Positions 1 to 5,334 are shown, counted from the first letter of the stretch. The stretch: DNA of 5,572 bases from Salinimicrobium sp049687495 (GCA_049687495.1 JBAVJB010000165.1:1-5572); one strand, 5' to 3'. Made by a program: numbers and translations. Notes: generated from the sequence alone by a model not told the origin.

Positions 1-598
1 GCCTCTGGTCGATGTAATCATTGGCTTCAGCTTCATGAGACCTTACCCACATAATTGGGTAATAGTCGTCATACTCCTGTTTAAGGTCTGGATGCGCTTC
101 CAGGTCACAGCCTATCATTGCCAGAGCAGTATCCTGTTCGACATTTAGATCATATCTCAAGCCGTTCCTCAAATAATAGGCGCCCATTGCAGCCTCACTG
201 CCGGCCAGCTTTTCGCCTTCTTCGGAAAAAACCGGAACAACATAACCCTTTTTGTCGTTGTTCTCATATTTATAGTCTTTCATGAAGTTAAAGGCCATGG
301 CCATTGCGCTGTCGGGAATTTTTATGCGGGCAACCCAGTAATCGGCTGAATCTTTTAGCTCAATATCTTCAGGATAAAAGTCTTTGTTGACGATGTAGTC
401 TACAGTAGCTTCGGGCATTTCTGAAGCATCCCCCTTTTCATACTGCAGGCGCAGCTCCTGTCCCTGTTGGGGTTTAGAGGCCGACAAATGCAATCGTCCT
501 TTTTGCAGGCCGAGATTGTCCTGTTTTTGATCGTCCTGGCAGGATGCCAGGAACAAAACTGAACAAAGGGAAAGAACAAATGTTGATCGTTTTCTCAT
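1..598 (-). CDS. N-terminal part of a lipoprotein, probably a TlpA/thioredoxin-like family member (runs off left edge)
   Basis: This gene starts at the ATG at 598 and stays open for 199 codons to the window edge. The N-terminus is a clear lipoprotein signal: basic MRKR, a hydrophobic stretch, and lipobox LASC with the lipidated Cys at residue 20. The next residues, QDDQ, are acidic and resemble the Bacteroidota signal that sends lipoproteins to the cell surface, which is inference. Residues about 33-130 look like a beta-sandwich (GRLHLSASKPQQGQELRLQY, later KKGYVVPVFSEEGEKLAGSEAA), followed by a helical, acidic part to residue 199. From memory, this layout resembles the N-terminal part of large Bacteroidota thioredoxin-fold (TlpA-like) proteins. 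The CXXC domain that would prove it would lie outside the window, so the family call is tentative. It lies downstream of kdsA on the same strand but behind a strong terminator, so it is probably transcribed on its own. No convincing promoter box was found in 599-685. Confidence 0.8.
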   Translation of the reverse strand, partial: MRKRSTFVLSLCSVLFLASCQDDQKQDNLGLQKGRLHLSASKPQQGQELRLQYEKGDASEMPEATVDYIVNKDFYPEDIELKDSADYWVARIKIPDSAMAMAFNFMKDYKYENNDKKGYVVPVFSEEGEKLAGSEAAMGAYYLRNGLRYDLNVEQDTALAMIGCDLEAHPDLKQEYDDYYPIMWVRSHEAEANDYIDQR

Positions 599-670
599 AT
601 TTTATTTGAATTAGTTTTAATTGGGATGGTAAAATAGCATTTTTTTAACAATTTCTGCGGAAGCAAATCC

Positions 671-718
671 TTTTCAAAAAAAATAAAACCTAACAGATCT
701 CTGAGACCTGTTAGGTTT
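671..718 (-). terminator. Rho-independent terminator of kdsA
   Basis: The arms 686-700 and 704-718 pair over 15 bp around a 3-nt loop. The outer 11 bp (AAACCTAACAG with CTGTTAGGTTT) are perfect, and one inner pair (697/707) is a G-U wobble only in minus-strand RNA. Reading on the minus strand, the stem is followed by a U-rich run (TATTTTTTTG). It lies 23 nt after the kdsA stop. The wobble and the one-sided T tract both fix the orientation. Confidence 0.88.
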
Positions 719-741
719 ATCAATTAAAATTTATTCTATTT

Positions 742-1560
742 TTAGAAGGCGTTGATCGTCTTCCTGATGTCGGTAAGATGCGACAGTAATTTTTCCAGGT
801 ACTGTATGTCCAGCATATTGGCACCGTCGCTCTTGGCATTTGCAGGATCAAAATGGGTCTCTATGAAAAGCCCGTCGGCCCCGGTTGCAATTCCTGCACG
901 GGCGATGGTCTCAATCATATCAGGCCTTCCGCCGGTCACGCCGCTGCTTTGGTTGGGCTGTTGCAAAGAATGAGTCACATCCAGCACGGTGGGCGCAAAC
1001 TGCCTCATGGTAGGAATACCTCTAAAATCTACGATCATATCCTGGTAACCGAACATGGTCCCTCGGTCTGTCACCATCACCTGTTGGTTGTTGCAATCGG
1101 TAACTTTGGTCACCGCATGCTTCATGCTTTCGGGGCTCATGAACTGGCCTTTTTTAAGGCTTACCACTTTTCCTGTTTCAGCGGCAGCGACCACCAGGTC
1201 TGTCTGCCTTACCAGGAAAGCGGGAATTTGCAGTACGTCCACGTATTCCGCAGCCATTTTAGCGTCGCTAACTTCGTGAATATCGGTAACTGTTGGAATA
1301 TTGAAGGTTTCAGAAACCTTCCGCAGAATTTTGAGCGCTTTTTCATCTCCAATTCCGGTGAAGCTGTCGATGCGGCTACGGTTAGCTTTTTTAAAAGAAC
1401 CTTTGAATATATAAGGGATCTCGAGCTTATCTGTAATTCCTAAAATGGTTTCGGCAATGCGAAGGGCCATATCTTCACCTTCAATGGCGCAGGGGCCGGC
1501 AAGCAGGAAAAAATTATTGGAATTAGTATGCTTAAGCTGAGGGATCTTGTTGAGTTCCAT
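742..1560 (-). CDS. kdsA: 3-deoxy-8-phosphooctulonate (Kdo-8-P) synthase, metal-dependent type
   Basis: KdsA is a cytoplasmic enzyme that condenses phosphoenolpyruvate with D-arabinose 5-phosphate to give Kdo-8-phosphate, the precursor of the Kdo sugar in the LPS inner core. At 272 residues it has the usual family length. Visible signatures are LLAGPCAIEGED (19-30), FKGSFKKANRS (52-62, substrate-binding loop), VLQIPAFLVRQTDL (109-122), KKGQFMSPE (136-144), VTDRGTMFGYQDMIVDFR (163-180), VTHSLQQP (195-202) and FIETHFDP (232-239). Cys24, His197, Glu234 and Asp245 line up with the four metal ligands of the Aquifex enzyme (Cys11, His185, Glu222, Asp233). The E. coli enzyme has Asn in place of the Cys, so this is the metal-dependent class. 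The start is supported by a -7 box 16 nt upstream and by an N-terminal lead of normal length. It has its own promoter and terminator. Identification is very secure. Confidence 0.97.
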   Translation of the reverse strand: MELNKIPQLKHTNSNNFFLLAGPCAIEGEDMALRIAETILGITDKLEIPYIFKGSFKKANRSRIDSFTGIGDEKALKILRKVSETFNIPTVTDIHEVSDAKMAAEYVDVLQIPAFLVRQTDLVVAAAETGKVVSLKKGQFMSPESMKHAVTKVTDCNNQQVMVTDRGTMFGYQDMIVDFRGIPTMRQFAPTVLDVTHSLQQPNQSSGVTGGRPDMIETIARAGIATGADGLFIETHFDPANAKSDGANMLDIQYLEKLLSHLTDIRKTINAF

Positions 1561-1576
1561 AAATCTAAAATTTGGA

Positions 1577-1584
1577 CAAAGATA
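1577..1584 (-). promoter_or_regulatory. -7 promoter box of kdsA
   Basis: On the minus strand this reads TATCTTTG, an exact match to the Bacteroidota TAnnTTTG -7 consensus, 16 nt before the kdsA ATG. The predicted transcript leader is therefore about 10 nt and A/T-rich, with no Shine-Dalgarno. No clear TTG -33 element stands at the usual 17-23 nt spacing; the best there is TTT. Confidence 0.65.
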
Positions 1585-1603
1585 CCTATTTTCGAACTTC
1601 TTT

Positions 1604-1646
1604 ATTTAAAAGGAAGGGGTCTCAAAAATGACATTTTTGAGACCCC
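1604..1646 (-). terminator. Rho-independent terminator of the NTF2-like gene
   Basis: The arms 1616-1630 and 1632-1646 are perfect reverse complements (15 bp, GGGGTCTCAAAAATG), separated by one base, so the real loop is formed by opening the innermost pairs. On the minus strand it is followed by a pyrimidine-rich TTCCTTTT; on the plus strand no T run follows. It starts 7 nt after the stop codon of the NTF2-like gene and separates it from the kdsA promoter. Confidence 0.8.
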
Positions 1647-1653
1647 GTTAAAG

Positions 1654-2238
1654 CTAATCCTGATAACCACCAGGATGCGGGACACCATCCTCGGCATCAT
1701 CTTCCTTTAATGGCGGCTGAATATCATAGCCCAGCGCCCTGATGATGCGGTTATTGTCGTAGTAAAAGTATGCCTGACTGATCTTTTCACCGTCAAATTT
1801 CATAGCCACGTGATAAGGAAAACTAATGGTCTCGCCGTTAGGATAGGTGAGCGTATTTGAGCCCCAATGCAGCACCCACGGGCCTTCCCTGGGGCCGCTT
1901 TTTACCTGAACAGGCAGCCATACCCCGTCTTCAGAAAGTACGGGAGTTGCCGTTTCCCGACCTTTTTTCCAGTATTCTATGGTTTGATCTATAGTAAGGC
2001 TGTCGTAGGTTCCCAGGTTATAAAAATGTACATCTGGTGTCACATTTTTTCTCAGCGTCTCCCAATTGCCCATTTCATAGGCCTTTACCACGTTCTGGGC
2101 AGTGGTAAGATCCTGCTGCCTTTCGGGGAAATCTACGTTGACATCTTCACTAATTTGCGCAAATCCTTCTCCAAAACCCAGTATCAGGTTGAGGGCAAGA
2201 ACTAATACTAAACTTAAATTCCTTTTCATTTTTTTCAT
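1654..2238 (-). CDS. Exported NTF2/SnoaL-like domain protein of unknown function
   Basis: A 194-residue protein with a Sec signal peptide: basic MKKMKR, a hydrophobic core LSLVLVLALNLILGFG (8-23), and probable cleavage after FA at residue 27. The mature part begins with an acidic linker, and residues about 43-172 look like a cone-shaped NTF2/SnoaL fold: an initial helix (TAQNVVKAYEMGNWETLRKN), the segment VTPDVHFYNLGTYDSL typical of the family, then strands ending HVAMKFDGEKISQAYFYYDNNRIIRALGY. The C-terminus is acidic and Pro/Gly-rich. Families with this fold include enzymes (isomerases, dehydratases) and pure binding proteins, so no reaction can be assigned. Two in-frame ATGs (2238 and 2229) are possible; the longer is used because it adds the basic signal-peptide start. 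No Shine-Dalgarno is visible. It is transcribed apart from kdsA, with a hairpin in between. Confidence 0.85.
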   Translation of the reverse strand: MKKMKRNLSLVLVLALNLILGFGEGFAQISEDVNVDFPERQQDLTTAQNVVKAYEMGNWETLRKNVTPDVHFYNLGTYDSLTIDQTIEYWKKGRETATPVLSEDGVWLPVQVKSGPREGPWVLHWGSNTLTYPNGETISFPYHVAMKFDGEKISQAYFYYDNNRIIRALGYDIQPPLKEDDAEDGVPHPGGYQD

Positions 2239-2539
2239 AACAACAAGATTTGAGCTAGGGGTTAGTAATTTGATTTTCAGATTATTAATTTACAAAATCT
2301 ACCATCGATTATTAATTTTTAAATCATAAATTATGAGGATCATCAGCTTTGGGTGAATTTAGAGCGCCTTTTTATGGGTATACCTGCGAAAAATGCAAAT
2401 TCGATCTTCCTTTTAAGTTGTAAGTTGCTGAAATACAATTTGTTTGCATTTAATTATTTTTCTTCAGATTAAAGAGAAGCCGCTGTTTTTTTCGAAAAAA
2501 ATAAACGTACCTTTGCAGCCTTAAAAATCAGGCCTTTAT
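2239..2539. other. AT-rich divergent intergenic region between the NTF2-like gene and typA
   Basis: These 301 nt separate two divergent genes and contain no credible coding sequence. The right end holds the typA promoter (2483-2515). For the NTF2-like gene, the best -7 candidate on the minus strand is TAGATTTT at 2294-2301, one mismatch from TAnnTTTG and 55 nt before the ATG, without a -33 element. Also present are a 12-nt direct repeat (GATTATTAATTT at 2280-2291 and 2307-2318) and a 9-bp inverted repeat (AAATGCAAA at 2391-2399, TTTGCATTT at 2443-2451); either may be chance in DNA this AT-rich. Confidence 0.6.
2483..2515 (+). promoter_or_regulatory. typA promoter, Bacteroidota type
   Basis: TACCTTTG at 2508-2515 matches the TAnnTTTG -7 consensus exactly. 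CTG at 2483-2485 is one base from the TTG -33 element, with a 22-nt spacer that is rich in T then A. The box ends 24 nt before the typA ATG, giving a short leader starting near 2520. The leader has no Shine-Dalgarno, as is usual in Flavobacteriia. Confidence 0.75.
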
Positions 2540-4339
2540 ATGACAGCTATTAAAAACATCGCGATTATCGCACACGTTGACCACGGGAAGACTACTCTGG
2601 TAGATAAGATTATGTACCATTGTCAGCTTTTCAGGGAAAACGAAAACACCGGGGATCTTATCCTGGACAACAATGACCTCGAGCGCGAGCGCGGGATCAC
2701 CATTACGTCCAAGAACGTTTCCGTAGTATATAAAGACACCAAGATCAATATTATTGATACTCCGGGTCACGCCGACTTTGGAGGAGAAGTGGAAAGGGTG
2801 CTGAACATGGCCGATGGGGTGCTGCTTTTAGTGGACGCTTTTGAAGGCCCTATGCCGCAAACAAGATTTGTATTGCAAAAAGCCATCGACCTTGGCCTTA
2901 AGCCTTGCGTGGTGGTGAATAAAGTTGATAAGGAAAACTGTACTCCCGAAGAGGTTCACGAAAAGGTATTTGACCTTATGTTTGAACTTGGCGCCGAGGA
3001 GTGGCAGCTGGATTTCCCTACTGTTTACGGTTCTGCCAAGAACAACTGGATGAGCGAGGACTGGAGAAACCAGACCGAAAATATTGAACCGCTTCTTGAC
3101 ATGGTGATCGAGCATATTCCATCGCCAAAGATCGAACAAGGTACACCTCAAATGTTGATCACCTCTTTAGATTTCTCTTCTTTTACCGGAAGGATCGCTA
3201 TTGGGCGTCTGCAAAGAGGTACTTTGAAAGAAGGAATGCAGGTTTCTCTGGTAAAAAGAGATGGAAGCGTTAAGAAAACCAAGATCAAGGAACTGCACAC
3301 TTTTGAAGGTCTTGGCCGTAGAAAAATTGATGAGGTCCAGGCCGGAGATATTTGTGCTATTGTTGGATTGGAAGGATTTGAAATTGGTGACACAGTTGCC
3401 GATATTGAAAATCCTGAAGGTTTGAAGACCATTGCCATTGATGAGCCTACTATGAGCATGTTGTTCACGATCAATGATTCGCCTTTCTTCGGAAAAGACG
3501 GAAAATTCGTTACTTCAAGACACATCAAGGAACGCCTGATGAAGGAGCTGGAAAAGAACCTTGCACTTAGAGTGGAAGAAACAGACAGCGCCGACAAATT
3601 CATGGTATACGGAAGGGGTGTACTTCACCTTTCGGTTCTTATCGAGACCATGCGTCGTGAAGGTTATGAACTTCAGATAGGGCAGCCACAGGTGATCATC
3701 AAAGAGATCGACGGAGTGAAATGTGAGCCGGTTGAGGAATTGACCATTGACCTTCCGGAAGATGTTTCAGGAAAAGCCGTTGAAATGGTAACCATGCGTA
3801 AAGGTGAAATGCTGAGCATGGAAGGAAAAGGAGACAGGATGACCATCCAGTTCCAGATCCCTTCTCGTGGGATCATTGGTTTGCGTAACCAGTTGTTGAC
3901 TGCTACTGCCGGTGAAGCTATCATGGCTCACCGATATAAGGAATACCAGCCTTTGAAAGGTGGAATTCCGGAGCGGCAAAACGGATCTTTGGTTTCTATG
4001 GAAAAAGGAAAAGCGATTCCTTATTCTATTGATAAGCTGCAGGACAGAGGAAAATTCTTCGTTGATCCGGGAGAAGATATTTACGAAGGACAGGTGATCG
4101 GGGAGAACTCGCGTCAGGATGATATGGTGGTGAACATTACCAAGACCAAAAAGTTGTCTAACGTGCGTTCATCTGGAGCCGATGATAAGGCTAAGATCGT
4201 TCCTGCGATCAAGTTCTCTTTAGAAGAAGCTTTGGAATACATTCAGAAGGATGAATATGTAGAGGTAACTCCAAATCATTTGCGTCTCCGCAAGATCTAT
4301 TTGACTGAGAATGACAGGAAAAGAAACAAAGTGATGTAA
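2540..4339 (+). CDS. typA: Translational GTPase TypA/BipA
   Basis: TypA (BipA) is an EF-G-like GTPase that binds the 70S ribosome and aids 50S assembly and growth under cold or other stress in well-studied bacteria. The 599 residues match the family's usual length (about 600). All GTPase motifs are intact: G1 AHVDHGKT (11-18), G2 RGIT (51-54), G3 DTPGH (73-77), G4 NKVD (127-130) and G5 SAK (165-167). Domains follow in family order: G domain about 1-200, beta-barrel domain II about 205-290, EF-G-III-like domain about 303-385, EF-G-V-like domain about 395-480 (with PSRGIIGLRNQLLTAT at 441-456), and the C-terminal domain found only in BipA about 481-599. That last domain carries the loop KKLSNVRSSGADDK (537-550), which reaches toward the A-site tRNA acceptor end in known structures. 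EF-G domain IV is absent, as expected. The start follows a strong promoter and gives a compact N-terminus (MTAIKNIAIIAH). It appears monocistronic. Not LepA or EF-G, given this C-terminal domain. Confidence 0.98.
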   Translation: MTAIKNIAIIAHVDHGKTTLVDKIMYHCQLFRENENTGDLILDNNDLERERGITITSKNVSVVYKDTKINIIDTPGHADFGGEVERVLNMADGVLLLVDAFEGPMPQTRFVLQKAIDLGLKPCVVVNKVDKENCTPEEVHEKVFDLMFELGAEEWQLDFPTVYGSAKNNWMSEDWRNQTENIEPLLDMVIEHIPSPKIEQGTPQMLITSLDFSSFTGRIAIGRLQRGTLKEGMQVSLVKRDGSVKKTKIKELHTFEGLGRRKIDEVQAGDICAIVGLEGFEIGDTVADIENPEGLKTIAIDEPTMSMLFTINDSPFFGKDGKFVTSRHIKERLMKELEKNLALRVEETDSADKFMVYGRGVLHLSVLIETMRREGYELQIGQPQVIIKEIDGVKCEPVEELTIDLPEDVSGKAVEMVTMRKGEMLSMEGKGDRMTIQFQIPSRGIIGLRNQLLTATAGEAIMAHRYKEYQPLKGGIPERQNGSLVSMEKGKAIPYSIDKLQDRGKFFVDPGEDIYEGQVIGENSRQDDMVVNITKTKKLSNVRSSGADDKAKIVPAIKFSLEEALEYIQKDEYVEVTPNHLRLRKIYLTENDRKRNKVM

Positions 4340-4352
4340 TCACAAACATAAA

Positions 4353-4383
4353 TTCACAAAAAGCTGTCAAAGTCTTATCTTTG
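4353..4383 (+). promoter_or_regulatory. Candidate promoter of the YgjV-like gene, inside the typA terminator
   Basis: TATCTTTG at 4376-4383 is an exact TAnnTTTG -7 box and the same 8-mer as the kdsA box. TTC at 4353-4355 is one base from the TTG -33 element, with a 20-nt spacer. The box ends 25 nt before the ATG at 4409, almost the same distance as at typA (24 nt). It lies in the loop and right arm of the typA terminator, so the two elements overlap. It is a sequence match only. Confidence 0.5.
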
Positions 4384-4398
4384 GCAGCTTTTTAATTT
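4358..4398 (+). terminator. Rho-independent terminator of typA
   Basis: The arms 4358-4372 and 4379-4393 pair over 15 bp (AAAAAGCTGTCAAAG with CTTTGGCAGCTTTTT) around a 6-nt loop. Pair 4367/4384 is a G-U wobble valid only in plus-strand RNA. A T-rich tail runs through 4398. It starts 18 nt after the typA stop and ends only about 10-15 nt before the next ATG. Confidence 0.88.
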
Positions 4399-4408
4399 TA
4401 GTAAAATC

Positions 4409-4648
4409 ATGGAAATATTCGGGATCTCTTATATTGAATGGGTGGGCTACCTGGCCTCCTTTTTTCTTTTGTTGTCATTTTTGATGCGTAACATTACTAC
4501 CTTAAGATACATCAACAGTTTGGGCTGTCTGCTCTTCGTCGCCTACGGACTTTTATTGAACGCATGGCCGCTGGTCGTAACAAACGGCGCAATCGTTTTG
4601 ATCAACATGTATTATTTGTTCATCAACAAGAAAGAAGCAGCAGCTTAA
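4409..4648 (+). CDS. Small YgjV-like inner-membrane protein
   Basis: A 79-residue, strongly hydrophobic protein with three likely transmembrane helices: about residues 9-26 (around WVGYLASFFLLLSFLM), 35-51 (INSLGCLLFVAYGLLLN) and 53-71 (PLVVTNGAIVLINMYYLF). The short polar link MRNITTLRYINS and the basic tail NKKEAAA flank them. The pattern of a first helix ending in SFLMRN, then LRYIN, a Gly-rich second helix with AYGLLL, and a last helix with TN...INMYYL recalls the YgjV family of small bacterial membrane proteins, whose function is unknown; this assignment is from memory of the pattern. It begins 69 nt after typA but behind a terminator, with a candidate promoter of its own, and is followed by its own terminator. 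Similar proteins are sometimes named otherwise by automatic annotation, so product names from databases should be treated with care. Confidence 0.85.
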   Translation: MEIFGISYIEWVGYLASFFLLLSFLMRNITTLRYINSLGCLLFVAYGLLLNAWPLVVTNGAIVLINMYYLFINKKEAAA

Positions 4649-4671
4649 AAGTTATACCTATTTTGAGTAGT

Positions 4672-4720
4672 AAAAGATCCTCTTCAAAAATGCCATTTTT
4701 GAAGAGGATTTTTTGTTTTG
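4672..4720 (+). terminator. Rho-independent terminator of the YgjV-like gene
   Basis: The arms 4677-4692 and 4694-4709 are perfect reverse complements (16 bp, ATCCTCTTCAAAAATG), with a one-base centre and further A-T pairing outside through a G-U pair. The plus strand then carries TTTTTT at 4709-4714 followed by GTTTTG. It starts about 25 nt after the stop codon at 4648. Confidence 0.88.
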
Positions 4721-4721
4721 T

Positions 4722-4795
4722 CTCATCCTCTCCCCAACCCCCGCCACGGCCGGCAGGCCTGTCTGCCGATAGGCAGGCTCTCCGGAGGAGAGGGG
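4722..4795. repeat. Repeat A, copy 1, interrupted by a 37-nt insertion
   Basis: The first 19 nt (4722-4740, CTCATCCTCTCCCCAACCC) are identical to copies 2 and 3. The hairpin part resumes at 4778 (CTCTCC, GGA loop, GGAGAG, then GGG). Between them lies a GC-rich segment that copies 2 and 3 lack, placed at the base of the hairpin stem. Confidence 0.8.
4741..4777. repeat. GC-rich hairpin module inserted in repeat A copy 1
   Basis: This 37-nt segment interrupts repeat A. It holds CGGCCGGCAGG (4747-4757), also found in repeat C at 4956-4966 and preceded in both by CCCGCC. It also has an imperfect palindrome CCTGTCTGCCGATAGGCAGG (4758-4777) that can form an 8-bp stem including G-U pairs. It behaves like a small module that sits inside other repeats. 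Confidence 0.6.
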
Positions 4796-4835
4796 AATAA
4801 AGGGAAATCTTCAACGGAAGAAAATTAATTGGTAT

Positions 4836-4873
4836 CTCATCCTCTCCCCAACCCTCTCCAGAGGAGAGGGAGT
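4836..4873. repeat. Repeat A, copy 2
   Basis: This 38-nt copy is identical to copy 3 at 5052-5089. Its right half is a perfect hairpin: CCCTCTCC, loop AGA, GGAGAGGG (8 bp). No T tract follows on either strand. Confidence 0.9.
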
Positions 4874-4885
4874 AGTTACCGTAAT

Positions 4886-4921
4886 GTCAGGCTGAGCCCT
4901 TTGCAAATGCGGATGAGTCGA
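4886..4921. repeat. Repeat B, copy 1
   Basis: Bounded by GTCAGGCTGAG and AGTCGA, with CTTTGCAAATGCGGATG between. It begins exactly 12 nt after repeat A copy 2. It resembles a GTCAGGCTGAG...AGTCGAAG repeat that I recall as common between Bacteroidota genes; the recall is not checked. Confidence 0.7.
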
Positions 4922-4934
4922 TTTTTTGTTGGTT

Positions 4935-5012
4935 CGTCTTTGCGAGCCCGCCTTCCGGCCGGCAGGAGAGCCGCGAGGCGATCGAAGCAATCTGCCGATC
5001 GCAAGGAAGAAT
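4935..5012. repeat. Repeat C, TTGCGAG...GAAGCAATC family
   Basis: Begins CGTCTTTGCGAG and contains GCGATCGAAGCAATCTGC near its end, the pattern of a dispersed repeat seen in many bacteria (CGTCATTGCGAG...GAAGCAATC), from memory. GCGATCG (4978-4984) pairs with CGATCGC (4996-5002), and alternatively TTGCGA (4940-4945) pairs with TCGCAA (4999-5004). Between its ends it carries the CCCGCC...CGGCCGGCAGG module piece also found in repeat A copy 1. Confidence 0.65.
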
Positions 5013-5051
5013 CTTTTTGAAAACTGTAAAATATTTTGATAGAGAAAATTC

Positions 5052-5089
5052 CTCATCCTCTCCCCAACCCTCTCCAGAGGAGAGGGAGT
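5052..5089. repeat. Repeat A, copy 3
   Basis: Identical over 38 nt to copy 2 (4836-4873), with the same 8-bp CCCTCTCC/GGAGAGGG hairpin. It lies 216 nt after copy 2. Confidence 0.9.
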
Positions 5090-5101
5090 GAGTAGTAAGA
5101 C

Positions 5102-5138
5102 CTCAGGCTAGGCCGCTTTGCAAAAGCGGATTAGTCGA
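5102..5138. repeat. Repeat B, copy 2
   Basis: Bounded by CTCAGGCT and AGTCGA. Its inner part folds into a 7-bp hairpin, CCGCTTT, loop GCA, AAAGCGG. It differs from copy 1 by a one-base indel and a few substitutions, and like copy 1 begins exactly 12 nt after a copy of repeat A. Confidence 0.7.
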
Positions 5139-5170
5139 AGTCCTTTTGGAAATGGGAATTGGTCTTATTG

Positions 5171-5202
5171 TAAGGCTGAGGCCAGCCGTTTAGTCGACGC
5201 CG
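5171..5202. repeat. Repeat B, copy 3, degenerate
   Basis: AAGGCTGAG at the left and AGTCGACGCC at the right match the ends of the B family, but the inner part is shorter (GCCAGCCGTTT) and lacks the TTTGCAAA stretch shared by copies 1 and 2. No repeat A copy precedes it. Confidence 0.5.
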
Positions 5203-5302
5203 CTAAAAACCAAAAGCCAAAGCTAAAATCGTGCTTCTGCCATAGAAAAAGCCCCTCTGTAAAACATTTCTGCATCACAGACGTTATAATATTTGAAAAT
5301 AA

Positions 5303-5334
5303 TTGCAGAGAACAGGATTTTTCTTTTTTATTTG
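5303..5334 (+). promoter_or_regulatory. Candidate promoter of the outer-membrane barrel gene
   Basis: TTG at 5303-5305 and TTTATTTG at 5327-5334 are separated by 21 nt, fitting the Bacteroidota TTG-N17-23-TAnnTTTG pattern with one mismatch in the -7 box. The box ends 28 nt before the chosen ATG. A second -7-like box, AATATTTG at 5288-5295, also has one mismatch but no TTG at the right distance. Confidence 0.5.

Larger units (their letters stand above)
4722..5202. repeat. Mosaic belt of dispersed intergenic repeats (families A, B, C and a nested GC-rich module)
   Basis: This gene-free stretch is made mostly of short repeats, listed one by one below. Order: A1 with inserted module, A2, B1, C, A3, B2, B3. 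The A2-B1 and A3-B2 pairs are offset by exactly 216 nt. None of the short open frames here is credible, since their peptides are translations of the repeats themselves, rich in Arg, Pro and Ser. The hairpins lack T tracts, so they are not intrinsic terminators. I recognise B and C as resembling repeats scattered through many bacterial and Bacteroidota genomes. The rest, 5203-5302, shows nothing I can name. Confidence 0.8.

Noticed and set aside
853..1443. Long plus-strand open frame (196 codons) opposite kdsA
   Set aside because: It lies wholly antisense to a kdsA gene with all catalytic motifs. Its peptide has no recognisable domain and is rich in His, Cys and Ser as expected from an antisense frame.
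1867..2205. Plus-strand open frame opposite the NTF2-like gene
   Set aside because: It is antisense to a protein with a clear signal peptide and domain pattern; no promoter or family features of its own.
2517..2533. Small hairpin GCCT/AGGC in the typA leader as a riboswitch or attenuator
   Set aside because: Only a 4-bp stem in a leader of about 20 nt, too small for a known regulatory RNA.
3148..3603. Minus-strand open frames inside typA (also 2828-3151, 3673-3924)
   Set aside because: They are antisense shadows of an intact typA with every GTPase motif present.
4836..4880. Repeat A hairpins as intrinsic terminators
   Set aside because: The stem is strong but no T run follows on either strand, and a proper terminator for the upstream gene already exists at 4672-4720.
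4564..5056. Short open frames across the repeat belt (4564-4800, 4623-4814, 4811-5056, 4829-5020)
   Set aside because: Their peptides are translations of the A and C repeats, low in complexity and Arg/Pro/Ser-rich, with no start signals; one overlaps the YgjV-like gene in another frame.
4722..5138. Possible CRISPR array, because similar units recur
   Set aside because: Repeats are few, of several families, irregularly spaced (A starts at 4722, 4836, 5052), and one spacer contains other repeats; no cas gene is in view.
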